From positions 1-64,000 of the forward strand of contig CAJUPP010000003.1 in assembly GCA_910588325.1 (NCBI GenBank): a DNA stretch of 64,000 nt, given 5' to 3'. Each line of letters opens with the position of its first letter. Position 1 is the first letter of the stretch. Position numbers and translations under genes: made by a program. This document shows, in pieces, positions 1 through 6,220 of this stretch. Origin of the DNA: an uncultured Hungatella sp. GTDB lineage: Bacteria; Bacillota; Clostridia; Lachnospirales; Lachnospiraceae. Under the pieces are notes generated by a model. That model made no database searches. It was not told where the DNA came from and saw only the letters and a program-made list of their open reading frames with translations.

Positions 1-232
1 CATACCAGCTTTTATTCCTCTTGTTTTGGCAAAACCCACTTTACTAACAATTCACGTCCGTAAACAGGATCCCGGAGTAAGAGCCGCCAATTTTGAGGAG
101 GTCTGTCTGGGATACAATCAGGAGGAAGCGGTATATGCCGGAGGAGACGCGGTGACAGGAGCAGCTGCGGTTATTCTTGCCATGGAGGCAGGAACCGGAG
201 GGATTCATGATTATCTGAGCGGAGAGAAGTAG
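1..232 (+). pseudogene. Internal-deletion relic of glutamate synthase small subunit (gltA)
   Basis: The reading frame is open from the left edge to a TAG at 230-232. It joins two parts of one family that should lie about 400 residues apart. The stretch QDPGVRAANFEEVCLGYNQ is the N-terminal signature of the NADPH-dependent glutamate synthase small subunit (GltA/GltD-type), which normally runs on into the cysteine motif EASRCLNC. Here it passes directly into YAGGDAVTGAAAVILAM, the C-terminal FAD/NAD(P)-binding end of the same protein. The Fe-S cysteines and both nucleotide-binding cores are therefore missing. The only possible start nearby is a TTG at 26-28. Both matched motifs come from knowledge of the family; the in-frame junction is read directly. 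It should be non-functional as a glutamate synthase. A transcript or short peptide could still be made. Confidence 0.75.
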
Positions 233-314
233 TAAAGAAAGACTGATTGACATATGGATCCTCTTCAAGTATAGTATTGAAGATATAATACATACAGAAA
301 CAGTGGAGGAAGCG

Positions 315-1214
315 ATGGGGACGGAATTGATGAATTCGATGTTTATGTTATTTGGCCTTATGGCGGTAGGATATCTGTGCGGTAAAACGGAAGTTTTAGA
401 TGCAACAGCCAATGCAAAGCTTTCGGGATTTCTTTTGAAAGCTACACTGCCGGCTACCATTTTGAATTCTGCTGTCAGCCAAAGTTCGATGAACCTTAGA
501 ATGGTACGTCATGTTACGCTTATTGCAATCGGAGTATTCATTCTTCTTCCAATTATCAGCAAGATACTGACTCAGGTATTTCATCTGAGTGCTACGTATC
601 AGTTAACGCTGAACTACAGTAATTTAGGTTTCATGGGCCTTCCTATTATCAGTAGTGTATATGGGCAGGAAAGCAGCTTTTTTGTGGCGATTTTTATGAT
701 GATTTTTAATATCCACATCTTTACTTTTGGTATCATTACATTGCAGGGAAAGCCGGGCAGCCTGAGGACTATGCTGAAAAATCTGTGTACTCCGGGAGTT
801 ATCTCGGCGATACTGGCTTTTGTGATTGTACTTCTCCATATCCATTTCCCTACGCCGGTATCCGGACTTATAGGCAGCCTTGGCTCTGTCACCACACCTC
901 TGGCAATGATTATCATCGGTTCCCAGCTGGCCCAGGTACGTTTCCGAGAGATTCTCATGAGACCGGAATTGTATGTAATGTCACTGCTGAAACTGGCAGT
1001 GTATCCTGCAATTGTCTATGCAGTGCTTCGGCCTATCATCGGACCGGGTATGATAACAGAAATTGCCACAGTGCTGATGGGGCTTCCGGTTGCCGCCAAT
1101 GTAACCATGCTATGCTCGGAATATGGCGGTGATGTTTCTCTCTCGGCCCAGGGAACCTGTGTGTCTACACTGTTTTCTCTCCTTACAGTGCCAGTTATGC
1201 TGTCTATACTGTGA
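315..1214 (+). CDS. AEC (auxin efflux carrier) family transporter
   Basis: A 299-residue, very hydrophobic protein with about ten predicted membrane segments and the pattern of the AEC/permease family (MFMLFGLMAVGYLCGK at the N-terminus, an NYSNLGFMGLPI motif near residue 105, and a C-terminal half that repeats the fold). Members export or import organic acids such as malate, or related compounds; the substrate cannot be told from sequence. I place the start at the ATG at 315 because GGAGG at 305-309 lies five bases upstream. A GTG at 303 is in frame but has no ribosome binding site. The last codons and the stop lie inside the first copy of an intergenic repeat, so the repeat supplies the extreme C-terminus. 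The downstream gene is convergent. Confidence 0.85.
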   Translation: MGTELMNSMFMLFGLMAVGYLCGKTEVLDATANAKLSGFLLKATLPATILNSAVSQSSMNLRMVRHVTLIAIGVFILLPIISKILTQVFHLSATYQLTLNYSNLGFMGLPIISSVYGQESSFFVAIFMMIFNIHIFTFGIITLQGKPGSLRTMLKNLCTPGVISAILAFVIVLLHIHFPTPVSGLIGSLGSVTTPLAMIIIGSQLAQVRFREILMRPELYVMSLLKLAVYPAIVYAVLRPIIGPGMITEIATVLMGLPVAANVTMLCSEYGGDVSLSAQGTCVSTLFSLLTVPVMLSIL

Positions 1215-1264
1215 AAGAATCGAACGCTTGCTGTAGGTCTGCGCACTTGCTGCGCAGACCGTAC
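1206..1264 (+). repeat. Intergenic palindromic repeat, copy 1
   Basis: Begins inside the end of the AEC gene. Two conserved 12-base blocks (ATACTGTGAAAG and CTTGCTGTAGGT) flank a variable 9-base spacer, followed by a near-perfect hairpin, GGTCTGCGCA paired with TGCGCAGACC at 1236-1260. A closely matching copy sits at 1365-1422 and a partial one at 5775-5807. Confidence 0.8.
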
Positions 1265-1271
1265 GGCGCGC

Positions 1272-1296
1272 CAAAATGCCCGTTTTTGGCATTTTG
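1272..1296. terminator. Hairpin between convergent genes, possible bidirectional terminator
   Basis: CAAAATGCC at 1272-1280 pairs perfectly with GGCATTTTG at 1288-1296 around a 7-base loop. It lies between the convergent AEC and sulfite reductase genes and between two repeat copies. There is no long T-tract on either strand, so termination is an inference from position. A second small hairpin (GCCTGC/GCAGGC) lies at about 1345-1358. Confidence 0.45.
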
Positions 1297-1364
1297 CGTG
1301 CATCCCCCGGAGGTTGACAGGAATTCTTCTCATTCATGGTGGCGCCTGCTGGCAGGCATGGGGG

Positions 1365-1422
1365 TTACTGTTAAAGAGCGAACTCTTGCTGTAGGTCTGC
1401 GCATCTGCTGCGCAGACCGTAC
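1365..1422 (+). repeat. Intergenic palindromic repeat, copy 2
   Basis: Same organisation as copy 1: a TTACTGTTAAAG block, the CTTGCTGTAGGT block at 1385-1396, then the hairpin GGTCTGCGCA/TGCGCAGACC. It abuts the TAG stop of the minus-strand sulfite reductase (1422-1424). Copies 1 and 2 lie in direct orientation and flank about 100 bases of structured sequence. Confidence 0.8.
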
Positions 1423-2972
1423 TATGCCAGAAAATCCGAGGCGATTCTATCCAATGCTTTAGGATCCGATTTGTTCCACCGCTCATAATCCATCTTACTT
1501 TCTGCTACGGTGGTTCCCAGCTTTACCAGAAAATCCGGAATATTTGTCTCTAAAATCACTCCGATTTCCCGTCCCATGGTCTCTCTGCCCTGACGGTCAT
1601 TCCCGTTTACATACAAAGTAAAGGCAGGCTGCAAAACATCGCCGATTTTTTTCGCGGCGCCCCGGAATCCAATGGCACCAATCTGGTGGGTTCCGCAAGA
1701 GGACGGACAGCCGGAAATATGAATTTGGGGCAGTGCCTTATCCGGAATACCGGCAGCACGGACTGCTTTTACACAGGCAGACAGAAGGGACTGGGAATCG
1801 CGGAGGCCCTGCTGACAGGTAGCGGCCCCGATACAGCTTATGGAAGTCTCAAATAAGGTTTCTCCACTGTCTTTTGTCAATTCCAGAACCTTCTCGCTCT
1901 CTTGGCCGGTAAGATTGATAATGTATGCGGATTCATCTGGTGCAAGGCGAAGCTCTGTCTGTGGAATCTGAGACAGCGCATCGCTGAGTGCGCAGAAAAC
2001 ATCAGGATCAGCCATACCTCCGATGGGATGCCACAGGACCGTATAGAGGCCGGGCTGTTTTTGAGGAATGATCCGCGGGTGATCGACTGTGATGCCGTCT
2101 CCTTCTTTGGAGACAGGGGTGGCATCAGGATGAATGGTCAAATCTTCCCCGGATGCGAACACCTGATCCAGTTTCTCAAGATAAGCTTTTTTATAGGCTT
2201 CAGGGCTGCCTAATGCATCCTGCATGAAGCGGGTACGCGCCTTTCCCCTGTTCTCATAGTTTCCGTAAGCACGGAAAGTCAGCCACATGGCTTTGATATA
2301 GTAGAGGATTTTATCCGGTTCAACAGCTTCGGCCACCTTAACTCCGAATTTGGGCTGATTGCCCAGACCGCCGGCACTATATACATCAAATCTGCCGTCC
2401 GGGCGAGCGGCAAAGCCTAAATCCCGGAAAGTAACATGGGTAACATTCTTTTCTGAATTAGAAAAGCCGACCTTTAGTTTCCGAGGCATTTTTTCGGCCT
2501 TGATAAATGTCATTAAATATTCTCCTGCAGCCGCAGCCCAAGGCAGGACATCAAAATACTCATCCTTCTCCACACCAGATAAAGGAGAACACATGACATT
2601 GCGGGGATAATCTCCGCCGCCTCCCAGGGTCACAATCCCTGCATCAAGGGCCTTCTCCATAATTGCACTTACCGTATCAGGGCCAAGGTCATGAAGCTGA
2701 ATCGTCTGGCAGGTGGTCAGGTGAACGCGGGAAACCTGATATTTTCTGATGGCATCGGCAGTGAATGCCAGCTTTTCCTTTGTCACCTGTCCGGCAGGCA
2801 TACGAAGCCGAAGCATATTGGCTTTTCCGCCCTTTTGCGCATAACTTCCGTAATAGCCAGAAAATCCTTTATAAGCGCCCTTGTCCAGCTTCCCGTCATA
2901 GAAAGCTTTCGTTTTTTCCCGAAACAGGGAAAGATCCGGTTTCCAGCTTTGCAGATCTATGGATTTTAACAT
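1422..2972 (-). CDS. Siroheme/4Fe-4S nitrite/sulfite reductase
   Basis: A 516-residue protein with the duplicated ferredoxin-like plus siroheme/4Fe-4S architecture of the nitrite/sulfite reductase family. The cluster and siroheme cysteines are visible in the C-terminal third as C-x5-C (CIGAATC) followed by C-x3-C (GCPSSC). These normally bind the 4Fe-4S cluster, with the last cysteine bridging to siroheme. The family reduces sulfite to sulfide or nitrite to ammonia with six electrons in the cytoplasm; the substrate is not decided by sequence alone. The ATG start is preceded by GGAGG at good spacing on the minus strand. No dedicated electron-transfer partner gene is adjacent. Siroheme, its cofactor, shares the sirohydrochlorin precursor with the B12 operon further along the window. 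Confidence 0.88.
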   Translation of the reverse strand: MLKSIDLQSWKPDLSLFREKTKAFYDGKLDKGAYKGFSGYYGSYAQKGGKANMLRLRMPAGQVTKEKLAFTADAIRKYQVSRVHLTTCQTIQLHDLGPDTVSAIMEKALDAGIVTLGGGGDYPRNVMCSPLSGVEKDEYFDVLPWAAAAGEYLMTFIKAEKMPRKLKVGFSNSEKNVTHVTFRDLGFAARPDGRFDVYSAGGLGNQPKFGVKVAEAVEPDKILYYIKAMWLTFRAYGNYENRGKARTRFMQDALGSPEAYKKAYLEKLDQVFASGEDLTIHPDATPVSKEGDGITVDHPRIIPQKQPGLYTVLWHPIGGMADPDVFCALSDALSQIPQTELRLAPDESAYIINLTGQESEKVLELTKDSGETLFETSISCIGAATCQQGLRDSQSLLSACVKAVRAAGIPDKALPQIHISGCPSSCGTHQIGAIGFRGAAKKIGDVLQPAFTLYVNGNDRQGRETMGREIGVILETNIPDFLVKLGTTVAESKMDYERWNKSDPKALDRIASDFLA

Positions 2973-3124
2973 TGTGTTATTTCCTCCAATCGCTGATAAT
3001 TTAAATATCTACTATTTTATCCGAAAGAGTGTGAATTGAAAAGGGGGGACAGTGAATAAAATACAATGATTGGATATCTGGCTCATTGCGGAAGTCCGGG
3101 GTACAGAATGGCAGGGGAGGAACT

Positions 3125-3655
3125 ATGAGGATTATTTTATACTTATCAGATTTTATAATTCCGTTAACGATCTTTTATATTGTAGGCTTTGCATTGTTAA
3201 TGAAACGACCGGTATATGATGATTTTGTAAAAGGGGCGAAGGAGGGAATGAAGACCGTGGCAGGTATCATGCCCACTCTGGTAGGACTGATGGTAGCGGT
3301 AGGTATGCTGAGAGCCTCTGGATTTTTAGATGCCGTTACTGATTTTTTAAGTCCCTGGACACAGAAATTAGGATTTCCATCCAGGCTTCTGCCAGTGGCG
3401 TTGGTAAAATTATTTTCTTCCAGTGCTGCCACTGGTCTGGCACTGGATATTTTTAAGCAGTATGGACCGGATTCTAAGCTGGGGCTTACCGCCTCCCTGA
3501 TGCTCAGCTGCACGGAAACCGTGTTTTATACCATGAGCGTCTATTTTCTGTCCATAAAAGTAAAAAAAACCAGATATACCCTGCCTGGAGCCCTGCTCAC
3601 GACGCTTTCCGGTCTGATTATGAGCCTGATTTTAACAAAATATTTCAATTGTTAA
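3125..3655 (+). CDS. spmB: Spore maturation protein B (nucleoside recognition/Gate domain)
   Basis: A 176-residue membrane protein with about five hydrophobic segments, matching the SpmB half of the SpmA/SpmB pair (nucleoside recognition 'Gate' domain). The pattern FVKGAKEGMKTVAGIMPTLV and the motif SSAATGLALD are typical of the family. In Bacillus the pair is needed for full dehydration of the spore core. The start ATG at 3125 has GGGGAGG ending four bases upstream; a longer frame opening at 3086 lacks a ribosome binding site. spmA normally lies directly upstream and is absent here: the gene upstream is the divergent sulfite reductase. The transport activity is unknown. Confidence 0.85.
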   Translation: MRIILYLSDFIIPLTIFYIVGFALLMKRPVYDDFVKGAKEGMKTVAGIMPTLVGLMVAVGMLRASGFLDAVTDFLSPWTQKLGFPSRLLPVALVKLFSSSAATGLALDIFKQYGPDSKLGLTASLMLSCTETVFYTMSVYFLSIKVKKTRYTLPGALLTTLSGLIMSLILTKYFNC

Positions 3656-3677
3656 GAAAACTATAAGGATTAAGTGG

Positions 3678-3706
3678 TTGCCAGAAAAATTGAAATCATG
3701 TATAAT
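3678..3706 (+). promoter_or_regulatory. Sigma-A-type promoter for the MarR/lipoprotein pair
   Basis: TTGCCA at 3678-3683 and a perfect TATAAT at 3701-3706 are separated by 17 bases. They lie 41 bases upstream of the GTG start of the MarR gene. Confidence 0.65.
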
Positions 3707-3747
3707 CGATAAGAAACTTTGAAAGATCGTCAGATGAGAGGGTAGCA

Positions 3748-4191
3748 GTGGATAGTTACGATACACTGAATGAAGTGCTGGTGAATCTGTTTCGGGATAT
3801 TATGGACATCGAGCAGAAAGCGATTATAACAGAGGAGTTTCAGGATATAACCAGCAATGATATGCATGTCATAGAGGCGGTTGGTATTGGAGAGCCAAAG
3901 AACATGTCATCAATAGCCAGGACATTGTCAGTGACCGTAGGAACATTGACTATAGCGATGAACAGCCTTGTAAAGAAGGGATATGTATTTCGGGAGCGAG
4001 GCAAAGAAGATCGGCGAGTCGTGTATATTTCCCTGTCCGAGCGTGGGAAGGCGGCATATGAGCACCATGCGAAATTTCATAGGGCGATGATTGACAGCGT
4101 CTCTAAAGAGTTAAGCCCAAAAGAGCTGAAGATGCTGGTGGAGACTCTGACGAAGTTAAATAAATGGTTCCGCCATTGGCAGGACAACTAA
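3748..4191 (+). CDS. MarR family transcriptional regulator
   Basis: A 147-residue winged-helix protein with a MarR layout: N-terminal dimerisation helix, recognition region around SSIARTLSVTVGTLTIAMNS, the wing motif RGKEDRRVVYISLSERG (D-R conserved), and a C-terminal dimerisation helix. It resembles the FabT-like MarR proteins that control fatty-acid synthesis genes in Firmicutes, but no fab genes are next to it here. The start is a GTG at 3748 preceded by a GAGAGGG ribosome binding site. The lipoprotein gene follows after 32 bases, so the two are probably cotranscribed. The ligand and target operator are not visible. Confidence 0.85.
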   Translation: MDSYDTLNEVLVNLFRDIMDIEQKAIITEEFQDITSNDMHVIEAVGIGEPKNMSSIARTLSVTVGTLTIAMNSLVKKGYVFRERGKEDRRVVYISLSERGKAAYEHHAKFHRAMIDSVSKELSPKELKMLVETLTKLNKWFRHWQDN

Positions 4192-4223
4192 AAGAATAAA
4201 GAGAACTAAAGGAGAGAACAATT

Positions 4224-4880
4224 ATGAAAAAATTACTGATGGGTATTCTGGGAACAGTGATGGTCTTTTCCCTGGCGGCATGTACGCCGACTAAGGTGAA
4301 CGATGTAGGAAAAGGAGAGACTATAACCGTAGAAGAGACACTTGAAGATGGTGAAACAGTTACAACCACCAAGGAGCTTCCAGGAGGTGTGACACCGGAT
4401 ATGATAGAGCAGACTACCATTGATCCATCTCTGGCCAGAATGCCTGATCCGAATGCACCGAGGATGGAGACAATTATGGTATTCTATCCCAATGAGGCTG
4501 GTAATGGTCTGACTACAGAAATGATAGATGTTGAAATGATGGATGAAAATATCATAGTAGAATGGCTGGTTGAGTATGGGGTTCTGCCTTCTGATGTCGA
4601 AGTATTTTCTCTTGAGGTTGAAGGCGGGATGAAACCAGGACCAGGTGTAGAACCGTCTGAGACAGGAAGCGGAGAAAGAATTGGTACCTTAGACCTGACA
4701 GAGGTACAGACATTGGAAGGGCTTGATGAAAAACTTATGGTTTATTCCATTGTAAATACCTTCTGCGAAAATTATGAATTAGATAAATTTCAGATTTTAA
4801 TTAATGGTGAAGTATATAATACCAGCTTGAGTACAGATGGATATCTGTATCCCATTGAAAAATATCAAGAAATCAACTAA
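4224..4880 (+). CDS. Putative GerMN-domain lipoprotein
   Basis: A 218-residue secreted protein with a lipoprotein signal peptide (MKKLLMGILGT...) and the lipobox LAAC at about residue 21. The mature part starts with an acidic Thr/Glu-rich linker. The C-terminal half fits the GerMN fold: METIMVFYPNE, then a segment ending in SIVNTFCENYELDKFQILING, which matches the family pattern of a helix followed by a final 'V.I.V.G' strand. GerMN proteins act at the membrane in sporulation or germination. Assignment to this domain rests on the C-terminal pattern and is moderate. The gene is probably cotranscribed with the upstream MarR gene and is followed by a clear terminator. Confidence 0.6.
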   Translation: MKKLLMGILGTVMVFSLAACTPTKVNDVGKGETITVEETLEDGETVTTTKELPGGVTPDMIEQTTIDPSLARMPDPNAPRMETIMVFYPNEAGNGLTTEMIDVEMMDENIIVEWLVEYGVLPSDVEVFSLEVEGGMKPGPGVEPSETGSGERIGTLDLTEVQTLEGLDEKLMVYSIVNTFCENYELDKFQILINGEVYNTSLSTDGYLYPIEKYQEIN

Positions 4881-4896
4881 GATGAAAAAATACAGC

Positions 4897-4942
4897 CAAA
4901 ACTCCCTTTCAGAGCGCATTTTGTGTCCGGAGGGGAGTTTTT
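4897..4942 (+). terminator. Rho-independent terminator after the lipoprotein gene
   Basis: AAAACTCCC at 4898-4906 pairs with GGGAGTTTT at 4933-4941, with a run of T at the end of the stem. It follows the lipoprotein stop by 17 bases. Confidence 0.7.
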
Positions 4943-5096
4943 GTACATCTGTCACGTTGTTGTCAGCGATGCTGCCTCATCGCCTCCCTCCGCCGCCTTG
5001 CAGACTGAAAATTCATTCTGCGTGAAAGGTATCGGTAATTAGTGTGGGTTATACTAGTATATATAGAAGCAGCAAATCGCAGAAAAGGATAATTTT

Positions 5097-5768
5097 ATGA
5101 AGATAATCGCGCATGTATATACGGATTTTCCAAGTAAGTTTGGTATTCCCCGTCAAAGCGGTCTGGTAGAAGCGCTGAAAGGAAAGATTGTATTTGAGCC
5201 GGAATTTCATAATCCTCAGGCGTTTCGGGGCCTAGATGGATTTTCACATATCTGGATTTTGTGGAAGTTTTCAGAATCACATAAGGAACGCTGGGCAGCT
5301 ACGGTAAAGCCGCCCAGACTGGGCGGAAAGAAGCGGATGGGAGTATTTGCTACCAGATCACCCTTTCGCCCCAATGATATCGGACTTTCCTGTGTGAAGT
5401 TGGAGCGTATCGAATTTAGCGAGAAGGATGGTCCGGTTTTATGGGTTGCCGGTGTCGATCTGCTCAATGAGACTCCGGTATATGATATCAAACCCTATAT
5501 TCCATTGACAGACTGCCGGATGGAGGCCTCAGAAGGCTATACCAGAGAGACAAAAGAACACAAGTTAGAAGTCATATTTCCGGAGGAACTTTTAAATGTT
5601 TATCCTGAAGAAAAGCGGGAGGGTGTTCTGGGAATGCTGGCCCAGGATCCAAGACCTACCTATTTTCAGGCTCCGAAGCGGGTTTATGGTGTGTCATTTG
5701 CAGGATATGATGTAAAGTTTAAAGTAGATGGGGATGTGCTGACAGTATGTGGCATAGAAAAACTGTAG
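5097..5768 (+). CDS. trmO: tRNA (N6-threonylcarbamoyladenosine(37)-N6)-methyltransferase TrmO
   Basis: A 223-residue protein of the TsaA/TrmO family, which uses S-adenosylmethionine to methylate t6A37 in ANN-decoding tRNAs. Family motifs are present in order: FPSKFGIPRQSGLV near residue 11, DGFSHIWILWKF near 46, the core GVFATRSPFRPNDIGLS near 82, DLLNETPVYDIKPYIP near 122, and a C-terminal domain with DPRPTYF. Its length is typical for the long form of the family. A palindrome TATACTAGTATA lies at 5050-5061 upstream. The stop is followed within a few bases by an intergenic repeat. The gene appears to be transcribed alone. Confidence 0.92.
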   Translation: MKIIAHVYTDFPSKFGIPRQSGLVEALKGKIVFEPEFHNPQAFRGLDGFSHIWILWKFSESHKERWAATVKPPRLGGKKRMGVFATRSPFRPNDIGLSCVKLERIEFSEKDGPVLWVAGVDLLNETPVYDIKPYIPLTDCRMEASEGYTRETKEHKLEVIFPEELLNVYPEEKREGVLGMLAQDPRPTYFQAPKRVYGVSFAGYDVKFKVDGDVLTVCGIEKL

Positions 5769-5774
5769 GATTCA

Positions 5775-5807
5775 ATACTGTGAAAGTAATGAATCCTTGC
5801 TGTAGGT
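5775..5807 (+). repeat. Intergenic repeat, partial third copy
   Basis: Contains both conserved 12-base blocks of the copies at 1206 and 1365 (ATACTGTGAAAG at 5775-5786, CTTGCTGTAGGT at 5796-5807) with the same 9-base spacing as copy 1. It lacks the GGTCTGCGCA hairpin and runs instead into the 110-bp duplicated element. Confidence 0.75.
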
Positions 5808-5810
5808 GCG

Positions 5811-5920
5811 TCCGCAGCCGAATAGGCGGCATGAATTCAGGTATGCCAAATGTGCCCGCCAGACTTTCATGGGTGGTGGTGCAACCCACCCGCCGGGCGC
5901 ATGCAGGTTTACTATAAAAA
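5811..5920 (+). repeat. 110-bp tandem duplicated element, unit 1
   Basis: A 110-base unit repeated immediately and identically at 5921-6030. It contains two internal hairpins (GCCG/CGGC at the 5' end and GGTGGTGGTGC/GCAACCCACC in the middle). An inverted, diverged copy lies at 59527-59625. It has no convincing coding potential: the frames open through it start only inside the repeat. Confidence 0.9.
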
Positions 5921-6030
5921 TCCGCAGCCGAATAGGCGGCATGAATTCAGGTATGCCAAATGTGCCCGCCAGACTTTCATGGGTGGTGGTGCAACCCACC
6001 CGCCGGGCGCATGCAGGTTTACTATAAAAA
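5921..6030 (+). repeat. 110-bp tandem duplicated element, unit 2
   Basis: Base-for-base identical to 5811-5920, which implies recent duplication or ongoing gene conversion. The 5769-6220 gap therefore holds repeats up to 6030 and then the AT-rich adhE promoter region. Confidence 0.9.
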
Positions 6031-6138
6031 AGCCGTATTTCCTACAGCAATATGGCGATATGAAAGAGATAAAAAGAAGGTTATATAAAATATAAAAAAA
6101 AATATGTAAAAAGGCAAAAACTTTGTAAAAAATTGAAA

Positions 6139-6166
6139 TTGATATTTTTTTAACAAATGGTAAAAT
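6139..6166 (+). promoter_or_regulatory. Probable adhE promoter with a Rex-like half site
   Basis: TTGATA at 6139-6144 and TAAAAT at 6161-6166 are separated by 16 bases. Within and next to the spacer is TTTTTTTAACAAAT (6145-6158), which resembles one arm of the Rex operator (TTGTTAA-n-TTAACAA). A possible second arm, TTTGTAAAAAATTG, begins at 6122. AdhE genes in Clostridia are commonly Rex-regulated; the operator call here is inference. Confidence 0.5.
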
Positions 6167-6220
6167 AAAAACGTAAAGTTAAGACACAGTTTAAAGAATT
6201 ATTTCTTTCAGGAGGTCAAT

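Noticed and set aside
5811..6030. Possible CRISPR array
   Set aside because: Only two identical 110-base units in direct contact, with no unique spacers and no cas genes nearby.
5806..6095. Open frames of 70-80 codons through the 110-bp tandem repeat
   Set aside because: They arise only because the repeat unit has no stops in some frames; the products are repeat-derived and begin inside the repeat without ribosome binding sites.
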